Assembly (NCBI GenBank): GCA_963809815.1
Contig: CAWELM010000024.1
Span: 124,001-188,000 of the forward strand
Reading direction: 5' to 3'
Length of the DNA: 64,000 bases
Source: CAVVJA01 sp963809815
GTDB lineage: Bacteria; Actinomycetota; Actinomycetes; Mycobacteriales; Jatrophihabitantaceae
Shown: positions 18,001-24,355 of the stretch, piece by piece
Layout: each line of letters opens with the position of its first letter
Position numbering within the stretch: the first letter of the stretch is position 1
The notes under the pieces: model-generated
What the model saw: only the letters and a program-made list of their open reading frames with translations
Databases searched by the model: none
Told to the model about the DNA's origin: nothing
Translations under genes and position numbers: made by a program

Positions 18001-18486
18001 CTGGGCCGGATCGGACGGGCACAGGGCGAACGGACCGTTCGCGTTCGTGGATGGAGCGACTGCCGCCGACTTCGTGTTCGAAGATCCCGCCGGCGTAGGT
18101 TGCGTGATCGCGACCGTGCGATCCGGGATGACGGACGCTACGTCGGGATCCTGGGTCAATGCAGCAGCTTGCGCCTCGGTGACCGTTGCCGAGAAGGCGT
18201 TGCCCAGCGCGAAGTGTTTGACGCGCGTCGGAGCGGTTCCGGTCAACCGACTGAGGACGGCGTCCTGGGCGCTGGTTGCCCGCGCGCGCCGCGGGGACAT
18301 ATCGCGCTTGCTGGCAGGAGTACTTGCGAGCTGATCTCGCAGCACCACGATGACGTTCTGCGACGCATTCGCCGCATCCGTAGCACTTGCCGTCGGTGCG
18401 GCGTTCGCGCTCGATACGCCGGCCAGAGAAATCGCTGCGGTTACGGCTGCGGTCAGGATGGTGATCGTCCGCCGTGCGTGACCCAT
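15094..18486 (-). CDS. secreted S8-family (subtilisin-like) peptidase, 1130 aa, altered catalytic triad
   Basis: A very large exported protein. Residues 1-30 are a signal peptide (basic start, hydrophobic core, SANAA cleavage). Residues 43-125 look like an inhibitor_I9-type propeptide. The catalytic domain shows D200 in VAFIADGLD, the oxyanion Asn N310 in VDVINESFG, SSGDAG (344-349) and the nucleophile S448 in GGTSESAP. Where subtilases have the His of HGTHV, this protein has Q248 (AAQGTVVHD). Residues 480-1130 form several beta-rich modules typical of C-terminal PPC/fibronectin-like extensions; there is no LPxTG anchor. Single gene with its own upstream region. Probably an extracellular protease or a catalytically altered subtilase. 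Confidence 0.88.
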   Translation of the reverse strand: MGHARRTITILTAAVTAAISLAGVSSANAAPTASATDAANASQNVIVVLRDQLASTPASKRDMSPRRARATSAQDAVLSRLTGTAPTRVKHFALGNAFSATVTEAQAAALTQDPDVASVIPDRTVAITQPTPAGSSNTKSAAVAPSTNANGPFALCPSDPAQPLVEPEALQSIRALTTDGSPNAQQLATGSGVKVAFIADGLDPNNPDFIRPNGEHVFVDYQDFSGAGPNGPSDGREAFGDASSIAAQGTVVHDLSQFVNQAHPLPPGCNIKVVGVAPGASLVGLVFASNSSILQAIDYAVSTDHVDVINESFGLNSYPDISTRNALTLFNDAAVAAGVTVTVSSGDAGITNTIGSPPDPNVIQVAGTTDNRLYAQTSYAAANFSNKTWTSDNISALSSSGISQFGRTVDIAAPGEGNWAVCQPDFSGCLNFRSPPQPTDLQSFGGTSESAPLTAGVAALVIQAYRSTHNGASPTPAVIKQIITGTARDLGLPADEQGAGLLDARAATEAALTWPGRGPAQADVASNLVTNDDQLTLTGTPGSTQSGKITVTNVGTKPLTVAAGTRGYTALSGSQQTVPFDSTTLPTFVYYNGQTWAFKEVTFDVPAGAQRLLERMAFQATGPLDIIRMTLLDPSGKFIANSRPQGGTATANYANVDVRNPTPGRWTAVLYSFAGASGYHGAPVILRTDTQRATPVGQVSPATFTLAAGKSRTVSVSFRLPADSGDTDFAVTFASSDGHQTAVSAILRAVIDTKAGGAYSGVITGGNARAVSPAQTFSYAFDVPKKQQDLDVSLVLASDPNNIVDVVLIDPNGELADVGSNLTFDSTGALSPGLNAQLFDANPLAGRWHLVVVVQNPVSGAEISQAFRGTVSFDNLQTGATGLPNSPSKVLTAGQPVTATVLVRNTGVQAIAVGADPRLDKEQTLQPVPIQGSLTFPLPGDPNDPPVYIIPPDTSSLTVAASSTLPAQLELQGSAAGFDIFGDLQAAKAGSTVSTATVFEKSGFISKGIWFTSVSELGPFTDAGAPAGQTTVTASMRTAGFDPAVTSSTDDPFRIAIDPTSDGFGNPVLIPPGQVGAIQVTITPQGKKGSVVRGHLNVVTPSAVPAGLTALPFYTTGAVVSTLPYTYTVG

Positions 18487-18698
18487 GAGTCACTCCCCTA
18501 CGCGCCACGGCGACAAGGGCGGCCGTGGGACACCCGGCGCAAACTATGCCGCAAGTCATAAATGAACCACAAGATTTTTCCGCAGAAACGACGGCCTCGT
18601 CGGGTCCGCACGACGACCTGCTTTCTGACCCTGCTTGCCCGGGCCTCCGTGGGTCATGGGGGGTGAGGTGCAGTGTTCGAGGCCGGATCAGAAGCAGG

Positions 18699-18716
18699 TG
18701 CAACCCTAGGGTTGCA
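18699..18716. promoter_or_regulatory. 18-bp perfect palindrome, candidate operator
   Basis: TGCAACCCT followed directly by its reverse complement AGGGTTGCA. It lies 213 bp upstream of the peptidase start and 45 bp beyond the stop of the TetR gene. With no loop it is not a terminator, and the length and perfection suggest a dimeric regulator site. The regulator is unknown. Confidence 0.5.
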
Positions 18717-18760
18717 TGCAGCTTTGGGGTGAGCAGGAGCCGCCGCGTAGGACGAGGTCG

Positions 18761-19321
18761 TTACGCCTTGAGCCCGGTGAAAACGAGGTCATACAACCGG
18801 CGGGCCCGCGTCTTCCAGTCCGATGCCGGGTCGATCTCCCACAGGCCGGCGAGCGCGAGAATGACGTCGTCGGGGTCCAGGCCCGGTCGGACGACGCCGG
18901 CGCGTTCAGCGGCGGACAGCAGCTTGGCCAGTGCGGCGACGATCAGCTCGTAGGTTTCGGCGAACAAGGGCGTTCCTGGCCCGGTCGCGGTGCGGAGGGC
19001 ATCCGCGAGGCCGTGTTTGGTCATCGCGTATCGCGCCAGGCGCTGCACCCATTCCCGCAGCGCCTCGCCCGGCGCTCGCGTGGCCAGCAGCCGGTCGGCT
19101 GCCTCGACGACTTGCTCTACCTCATGGCGGTACACCTCGAAGACAAGGCTCTCTCGGGTCGGAAAGTGGCGATACAGCGTCGCGTTCGCCACCCCGGCCC
19201 GCTTGGCGATGGCATTGAGCGACACGTGGCTGGATTCCGCCAACGCGGCTGTCGCCGCTGCCAAGATCAGCTCGCGGTTCTGCGCCGCATCAGCTCGCCG
19301 CCGCGAGCCGCTGTTGGACAC
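18761..19321 (-). CDS. TetR/AcrR family transcriptional regulator
   Basis: A 186-residue repressor. The N-terminal helix-turn-helix is clear: RELILAAATAALAESSHVSLNAIAKRAGVANATLYRHFPTRESLVFEVY. The C-terminal domain (70-186) is a variable ligand-binding bundle. The GTG at 19321 starts VSNSGSRRR. It is divergent from a SnoaL-like gene at 19463, and the 141-bp spacer holds two near-identical palindromes (19346-19359 and 19380-19395). Together this strongly suggests autoregulation and control of the divergent gene. The ligand is unknown. Confidence 0.93.
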   Translation of the reverse strand: MSNSGSRRRADAAQNRELILAAATAALAESSHVSLNAIAKRAGVANATLYRHFPTRESLVFEVYRHEVEQVVEAADRLLATRAPGEALREWVQRLARYAMTKHGLADALRTATGPGTPLFAETYELIVAALAKLLSAAERAGVVRPGLDPDDVILALAGLWEIDPASDWKTRARRLYDLVFTGLKA

Positions 19322-19345
19322 CGCCTCATCCTCCGACTTGCCAAT

Positions 19346-19359
19346 CGGGGAATTCCCCG
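19346..19359. promoter_or_regulatory. operator palindrome 1 for the divergent TetR/SnoaL-like pair
   Basis: Perfect 14-bp palindrome CGGGGAATTCCCCG, 25 bp from the TetR start codon. Its centre is 35 bp from that of a second copy, in keeping with TetR dimers at both divergent promoters. Confidence 0.6.
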
Positions 19360-19379
19360 CCTACGCTCTGGAACATGTA

Positions 19380-19395
19380 CCGGGGAGTTCCCCGG
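19380..19395. promoter_or_regulatory. operator palindrome 2 for the divergent TetR/SnoaL-like pair
   Basis: CCGGGGAGTTCCCCGG, a 16-bp palindrome with mismatch only in the central bases. It shares GGGGARTTCCCC with the first site. It lies 67 bp upstream of the SnoaL-like start codon. Confidence 0.6.
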
Positions 19396-19462
19396 ATACG
19401 TCCAATCTTACCTTTGGCCGGGCCGGTCGCCCGGTCGTACCGCCACATGAAAGAGCATCTAC

Positions 19463-19927
19463 ATGGCCATCCACACTGAACTCACCCCGGCCGAGGCGGC
19501 CGACCGCCTGGCCATCCGCGAGCTTTTCGACGCCTACGCCCACTGTGCCGATCGCCGCGACGCGGACGGGCAGAAGGCGCTGTTCACCGATGACACCCGC
19601 TTCGCGGTTTATCTGAACGGGGAACGATCCGAACCCAGCTACGTGCTCGACGGCCGCGAGGCGCTCAGCCCGGTTTTCAACGACCTCAACCAATACCAGG
19701 CGACCACCCATTTCAACGGGCAAAGCACTATCGAACTCGACGGCGACCGGGCCACCGGCGAGAGCTACACGATCGCGCACCACCTGTTCACGGCCGACGG
19801 CCAGCGCATGATCATGGTCGCCTCGTTGCGCTACCTGGACACCTTCGCCAAGATCGACGGTGCCTGGTATTTCGCCGAGCGCAATCTCATTCTCGACTGG
19901 ACCGAGACCCGGCCATCGACTCCGTAG
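19463..19927 (+). CDS. SnoaL-like / nuclear transport factor 2 family protein
   Basis: A 154-residue NTF2-like protein of the SnoaL_4 type. It begins with helix LTPAEAADRLAIRELFDAYAHCADRRDADGQKALF and the Asp-rich turn DDTRFAV, followed by TTHFNGQSTIEL, YTIAHHLFTADGQRMIMVASLRYLDTF and W-YFAERNLILDW strands. Such proteins include dehydratases, isomerases and hydroxylases, and the His residues in the pocket (TTHFNG, IAHHLF) fit a small-molecule enzyme. ATG at 19463. It is the presumed target of the divergent TetR through two palindromes in the spacer. Substrate unknown. Confidence 0.88.
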   Translation: MAIHTELTPAEAADRLAIRELFDAYAHCADRRDADGQKALFTDDTRFAVYLNGERSEPSYVLDGREALSPVFNDLNQYQATTHFNGQSTIELDGDRATGESYTIAHHLFTADGQRMIMVASLRYLDTFAKIDGAWYFAERNLILDWTETRPSTP

Positions 19928-20027
19928 CCGATGCAGCCCGATCATTGGCCGCTGGCTCCGGCGACCAGCAGGCGCGGCGGCTGGTCGATCGCGCAGGTGG
20001 GGATGGCTCGCAAAGGACTTGAACCGG

Positions 20028-21317
20028 ATGCGGGGTGAAGCGGATCCGCGCGGCCAGCCGGCCGGGACGGCTGCCGGGGCATCTCGTCCATCACAAGAGG
20101 GCACGGGCACAACCACTCGCCGAGCGCGGTGGGATCAGTTGCGTCGCTACCTGTGGCAGCCGCCTCGCCCCCATGGTGAGCAGCCGGCGGAGCGCGTCGT
20201 CGGCCCGCTGGAGCTGTTCTACGACCTGGCCGTGGTCGTGCTAGTCGCACAGAGCGCGCACCACCTGGCTGGCCACCTGACCTGGCGTGGACTCGGCGAG
20301 TTCACCGTCGTGTTCACGCTGGTGTGGATCGCGTGGACGAACGGCAGCCTCCACCACGAGCTGCATGGCCACGACGACGCCCGCGCCCGCGGCACGTTTC
20401 TCCTGCAGATCTTGGTGCTCGTCGCTATGGGTGCGTTCATCCCCGAGGCCGGTGGTGCGCGCGGAGCAGCATTCGCCGTCGCGGCGGGGGTGTTGTTCGC
20501 GATACTGGCCGTACTCTGGCTGCTGGCCGCACGTGGAGATCGTCCGGACTACCGCCGATCGAGCCGACTGTTCGTCGCCGGTACGGCTGCCTGCGCCGTC
20601 GCACTAGCCGCCACCTCTTTCCTCCCGGCCAGCACTCGGATGGTCGCCTGGGGGCTGCTCGACGTCGCCTACCTGGCCGGATTCGCAGCGGTGATCCTCA
20701 CCGCCAGCTTTGGGCCGGCGCTGATCGTCACCGACGCGCTCATCGAACGGTTCGGGCTGCTCACGATCATCGTGCTCGGCGAGACGCTTACCGGCGTCGT
20801 CACCGGACTAGCCGATGAGCCGCTGAGCGCGCTGAGCCTCAGCGTCGGGCTGGTCGCCGTCGTAGTTGGCTTCGGCGCTTGGTGGACATACTTTGACTTC
20901 GCCGGACATCGCCACCCCAGACCGAACCGCGCTGCGAGCGGGCAATGGATGTTGAGCCATCTGCCGCTTACGGCAGCCATAGCCGCGATGGGCGCGGCGA
21001 TGGTCAGCCTCATCGATCACGCCCACGACGGCCGCACGCCCGCTGCCACCGCGTGGATGCTGAGCGCCGGCGCGGCCGTCGTGCTATGCGCGACGATGCT
21101 CGTATCGGCAAGCCTGCACGCCTGGCAGCACGACCGGCTTTTTTACCAGCCCGTCGCCCGAGCCTGCGCCGCCGTTTCTGTAGCGTGCCTCGGCGTCGCA
21201 GCGGCCCGGCCCGCGCCACTCGTTCTTGGCCTCGTTCTCATCGCGCTGCTCAGCATCCCGTGGGGAATCGCCGTCGCGCGCCGCCTGACTGAGCAGGCCG
21301 ACTCGCTCAGCGACTAA
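20028..21317 (+). CDS. low temperature requirement protein A (LtrA) family membrane protein
   Basis: A 429-residue integral membrane protein with about 12 hydrophobic segments. The family block near the N-terminus is VGPLELFYDLAVVVLVAQSAHHLAGHLTW, followed by FTLVWIAWTNGSLHHEL. A second conserved block is ALIERFGLLTIIVLGETLTGVV, containing the ERFG and LGE motifs of LtrA. The last helices are at about 370-415. ATG at 20028 is chosen because upstream in-frame sequence is basic low complexity with no family homology. Function of LtrA is poorly defined (named for growth of Listeria in the cold). Single gene, convergent with ftsH. Confidence 0.9.
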   Translation: MRGEADPRGQPAGTAAGASRPSQEGTGTTTRRARWDQLRRYLWQPPRPHGEQPAERVVGPLELFYDLAVVVLVAQSAHHLAGHLTWRGLGEFTVVFTLVWIAWTNGSLHHELHGHDDARARGTFLLQILVLVAMGAFIPEAGGARGAAFAVAAGVLFAILAVLWLLAARGDRPDYRRSSRLFVAGTAACAVALAATSFLPASTRMVAWGLLDVAYLAGFAAVILTASFGPALIVTDALIERFGLLTIIVLGETLTGVVTGLADEPLSALSLSVGLVAVVVGFGAWWTYFDFAGHRHPRPNRAASGQWMLSHLPLTAAIAAMGAAMVSLIDHAHDGRTPAATAWMLSAGAAVVLCATMLVSASLHAWQHDRLFYQPVARACAAVSVACLGVAAARPAPLVLGLVLIALLSIPWGIAVARRLTEQADSLSD

Positions 21318-21396
21318 CCCCGTCGTGCGCATGCCGAAGCCGTGCGCAACGCGGCTGTCGCCCGACTCTTGGGTAGGGGAACACCTGGAACAACGG

Positions 21397-23334
21397 TTAG
21401 CCGTCGATCCGCGATCGAGCCACAGCGACGTACGAGTCGGCTGTGGGTGTCTCGGTACGTTGGACGCCTGCGGCTGCATAGGCGTCCTTCTCGTCGAGAG
21501 TCTCGTGTTCGAGTAGTGCGGCCGCCAGCGCATCGAGCTTGCTGCGGTTCTTGCGCAGCAGGTCAACCACTTGCTGATGCGACTCGTCGATGATGCGGCG
21601 CACTTCGTCATCGATAAGTCTCTGGGTGTCGGGCGAGACTTCCGCGACACCCGGCAGTAGGGGTCCTGATCCGTCGCGTGGAATAACGGCGACTGGGCCG
21701 ATCGCGGAACTCATGCCCCAGCGGCCGACCATTTGGCGGGCGATCTCGGTTAGCTGTTGGATGTCTGACTCGGCGCCCGTGCTCGTCTCGCCGAGGACAA
21801 CTTCCTCGGCGGCCCGGCCGCCGAGAGCGACGTTGATCTTCGCTTGGATCTCGGGCTCGCGGTAGGTGAAGCGATCGGTCTCGGGCGCGGCGAAGGTAAC
21901 GCCGAGGGCCACCCCTCGCGGGATGATCGACACCTTGCGGACGGGATCGGCGCCGTCGGTGAGCATGCCGACAATCGCGTGGCCGGCTTCGTGGTAGGCC
22001 GTGCGGCGCCGGTCCTGCGGGCTCATCATCACCTGCCGCTCGGCGCCGAGCACGATTCGCTCGAGCGCGTCGGCGAAGTCAGATTCGCTAACCACATCGT
22101 GATTGCGCCGCGCGGCGAGTAACGCTGCCTCGTTGACCAGATTGGCGAGGTCCGCTCCAACCATGCCCGGTGTCGTTGCCGCGATCCGGCCGAGGTCAAC
22201 GTCGGGTCCGAGCGGCACGTCCCGTGCGTGCACTTTGAGGATCGCCTCGCGACCAGCACGGTCGGGAGGCTGTACGGCAATCCTGCGATCAAAACGCCCA
22301 GGGCGTAGCAAGGCTTGGTCGAGGACGTCGGGCCGGTTGGTCGCGGCGATCACGATCACGCTGACGGATGGATCGAACCCGTCCATCTCAGTCAGGATCT
22401 GATTCAGCGTCTGCTCCCGTTCGTCGTTGCCGCCGCTGAAACCGGCAACTCCGGACGTACGTGACCGGCCGATTGCGTCGAGCTCGTCGATGAACACGAT
22501 GGACGGCGCCGCTTCCTTCGCTTGGGCGAACAGGTCGCGCACCCGGGCGGCGCCAACACCGACGATTGCCTCAACGAACTCCGAAGCGGCCATCGAGAAG
22601 AACGGCGCGTTGGCCTCGCCGGCAACTGCCCGGGCCAGCAGCGTCTTGCCGGTGCCTGGTGCACCGGAGAGCAGGACGCCGTGTGGGATGCGGCCGCCGA
22701 GCTTTCGGTATTTGTCCGGATGACGCAGGAAATCGACCACCTCGCTCAGTTCGGCCTTCGCCTCGTCGATCCCCGCTACATCCGCAAACGTCACACGGTC
22801 ACCCGATGGCTGATACCGGCGTGCGCGCGAGCGCCCGAACGAGCCAAGAATGTTCTGCATACTTCCGGCCCGCCGCACAAGCCAAAAAAGCAGCGCCACG
22901 AACAAGATCGTCGGCCCGAAGCCCAATAGCAGGTTCTGCCACCACGACCCCCCGGTATCAAGTGGCTGGGCGTTGACCACGACTCCTTTGCTCTGGAGCA
23001 GCGCTGACAGTGTGGTGTTGTCGGCGAACGTAGGGATCTCGGTCTGAAAAAGGGTGTTCGCCTTCGAGCCCGCGTACGACTGCGGCTGGGTGAACGTGCC
23101 TTGGACTGCCGTCCCCTTCGACGTGATTTCTTTGACGTGGCCCGCCTTCACTTGATCGAGAAAGAACGGGCTGTACGGAACATGTAACCGTGACGCCGGC
23201 TGCATGGCCCGCGTGCCGGCGTACACATTGATCCCGAGAAGAACGAGGGCTATCAGGATCCAGACAATTCCCACTCGGAAGCGTGGCCGCGGCGGCGGAG
23301 CTGCTCCTCGCGGCGCTGGTGATTCTTGTGGCAT
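21397..23334 (-). CDS. ftsH: ATP-dependent zinc metalloprotease FtsH (accessory copy)
   Basis: A 645-residue membrane AAA protease. Two transmembrane helices (about 22-40 and 137-153) flank an external domain. The AAA domain carries Walker A GAPGTGKT (224-231), Walker B IVFIDELD (279-286) and the second region of homology with RPGRFDR (344-350). The peptidase zinc motif HEAGH is at 448-452. The pore loop reads EAIVGVG (255-261), with I257 where most FtsH have the aromatic Phe. There is a Pro-rich cytosolic N-terminus. Known: degrades membrane and short-lived cytosolic proteins as a hexamer. The usual hpt-folE neighbours are absent, so this is probably a second copy. Confidence 0.94.
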   Translation of the reverse strand: MPQESPAPRGAAPPPRPRFRVGIVWILIALVLLGINVYAGTRAMQPASRLHVPYSPFFLDQVKAGHVKEITSKGTAVQGTFTQPQSYAGSKANTLFQTEIPTFADNTTLSALLQSKGVVVNAQPLDTGGSWWQNLLLGFGPTILFVALLFWLVRRAGSMQNILGSFGRSRARRYQPSGDRVTFADVAGIDEAKAELSEVVDFLRHPDKYRKLGGRIPHGVLLSGAPGTGKTLLARAVAGEANAPFFSMAASEFVEAIVGVGAARVRDLFAQAKEAAPSIVFIDELDAIGRSRTSGVAGFSGGNDEREQTLNQILTEMDGFDPSVSVIVIAATNRPDVLDQALLRPGRFDRRIAVQPPDRAGREAILKVHARDVPLGPDVDLGRIAATTPGMVGADLANLVNEAALLAARRNHDVVSESDFADALERIVLGAERQVMMSPQDRRRTAYHEAGHAIVGMLTDGADPVRKVSIIPRGVALGVTFAAPETDRFTYREPEIQAKINVALGGRAAEEVVLGETSTGAESDIQQLTEIARQMVGRWGMSSAIGPVAVIPRDGSGPLLPGVAEVSPDTQRLIDDEVRRIIDESHQQVVDLLRKNRSKLDALAAALLEHETLDEKDAYAAAGVQRTETPTADSYVAVARSRIDG

Positions 23335-23541
23335 CGGCGACCCGCCCGCGTCTTAACGCCGAACGCGCGCGACGGGGCCACAAGCGATGGGTCGCGTCCG
23401 CGGCGCTGGCTTCTTCATCGGACGGTGCGGAGTCTATGCCCGTCGTGAGACAACCGCGATGCGCCTGGCGGTGCGGCTCGCACAGCGAACCCGTTGTCTA
23501 GTGCGGCCGGTCGATTGCTCAATCGCTGACATGAGCCCAGA

Positions 23542-24033
23542 TTAGACAGTCGTGCCCTGAGTCGTGCTCGGCATCCTCGTGTACCCAGTTGCGGCAGTGC
23601 TGGGAGAGACGCTGTTCGAAGTGGTAGCCGGCGCGCTGGGCGACCCGGAGAGACATGCTGCGATGTCACGTTTGGGAGGACGGCCGCGTGCGCGTTTTTG
23701 AGCGATAACCTCTCCTTGTTCGAAGATCTCTCCACCCCATACGCCCCACGGTTCTCTGCGAGCGAACGCTCCGGTTAAGCAGCCGAGCCGAGCCGGGCAA
23801 ACCGAACAGAACGACTTCGCCATTTCCAGCCGGGCGGGATGCTCGGAGAACCAGAGATCCGGATCTTGCTCTCGGCACGGCAGATCCGTCGGAATGGGCC
23901 GCGCGATCGGGTCGACGAACAAGCCGGTGATGCTGGCGCCCGAACCCACTTGCGCCTGAATATTGTTGAGCTCAGCTGACGTGGCGTCATATGCGTAGGC
24001 TTGGACCGTCGCAACGGCCGATTGACCGACCAT
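23542..24033 (-). CDS. whiB7: WhiB7-type iron-sulfur transcriptional regulator
   Basis: A 163-residue Wbl protein. Four cluster-binding cysteines fit the spacing C53, C76-x2-C79, C85. The Wbl turn reads EPWGVWGGE (94-102), and an AT-hook RGRPPK (116-121) follows, which marks the WhiB7 (WblC) subgroup. The N-terminus is about 45 residues longer than in most WhiB7 proteins. Known: WhiB7 binds the principal sigma factor and switches on antibiotic resistance genes. AAGGAGG sits nine bases before the ATG. The 5' leader holds a 20-codon uORF and a hairpin (24061-24159), consistent with attenuation by translation-inhibiting drugs. Confidence 0.9.
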   Translation of the reverse strand: MVGQSAVATVQAYAYDATSAELNNIQAQVGSGASITGLFVDPIARPIPTDLPCREQDPDLWFSEHPARLEMAKSFCSVCPARLGCLTGAFARREPWGVWGGEIFEQGEVIAQKRARGRPPKRDIAACLSGSPSAPATTSNSVSPSTAATGYTRMPSTTQGTTV

Positions 24034-24060
24034 GTAGCCGGTCCCTCCTTGTTCTTAGTG

Positions 24061-24080
24061 TCGTCACCCTGTCGTGACGA
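24061..24080 (-). promoter_or_regulatory. leader hairpin between uORF and whiB7
   Basis: On the minus strand TCGTCAC pairs with GTGACGA around a six-base loop (GACAGG). It lies between the uORF stop (24097) and the whiB7 ribosome binding site. It could gate whiB7 translation or transcription depending on ribosome movement over the uORF. Confidence 0.5.
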
Positions 24081-24096
24081 TCTCCACCGTGCATCC

Positions 24097-24159
24097 TCAG
24101 CAGGCGCGAGACATCGGGCAGCTGGCCCATATCGGCAATACGACGACGCCCGGGTTCAT
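24097..24159 (-). CDS. putative whiB7 leader peptide (uORF), 20 aa
   Basis: ATG at 24159 with GGAG six bases upstream opens a 20-codon frame, MNPGVVVLPIWASCPMSRAC, ending in TGA at 24097. It lies 63 bp upstream of whiB7 on the same strand, with a hairpin in between. Known: mycobacterial whiB7 and streptomycete wblC are controlled by short leader ORFs, and stalled translation lets transcription continue into the regulator. The position and length fit that scheme. The peptide sequence need not be conserved. Inferred from layout only. Confidence 0.5.
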   Translation of the reverse strand: MNPGVVVLPIWASCPMSRAC

Positions 24160-24355
24160 GCGAATCTCCACGACACGATTCGGCTTCGGTCGTCGACGCT
24201 AAGGCGCGGCTATCCCACCGACGAGGGAGGCAACCGCATAGTTCTGCTGTGGCTAGCTAACCCCCGCCCGGCCTCTCACCTGACCGATCGATCAGGCTTT
24301 CGCCTCCGTTCGCCCGCCGCCCAAGCTCACCCAGCCGCAGGAACGCGCCGACACG

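Larger units (their letters stand above)
24034..24355. other. 322-bp divergent spacer between whiB7 and the SagB-type gene
   Basis: The left part holds the whiB7 leader (uORF and hairpin). The right part, from TGA at 24281 to 24355, reads on the plus strand as a continuation of the SagB-type protein's N-terminus (PPPKLTQPQERADTLFEVRH) without a usable start codon. No other gene or clear promoter box was identified. Confidence 0.6.

Noticed and set aside
17572..18561. 329-residue plus-strand open frame inside the peptidase gene
   Set aside because: Shadow frame of a clearly coding minus-strand gene; low-complexity Arg/Gly content.
19361..20116. 251-residue minus-strand open frame over the SnoaL-like gene
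   Set aside because: Opposite a well supported NTF2-like gene and crossing into the operator region.
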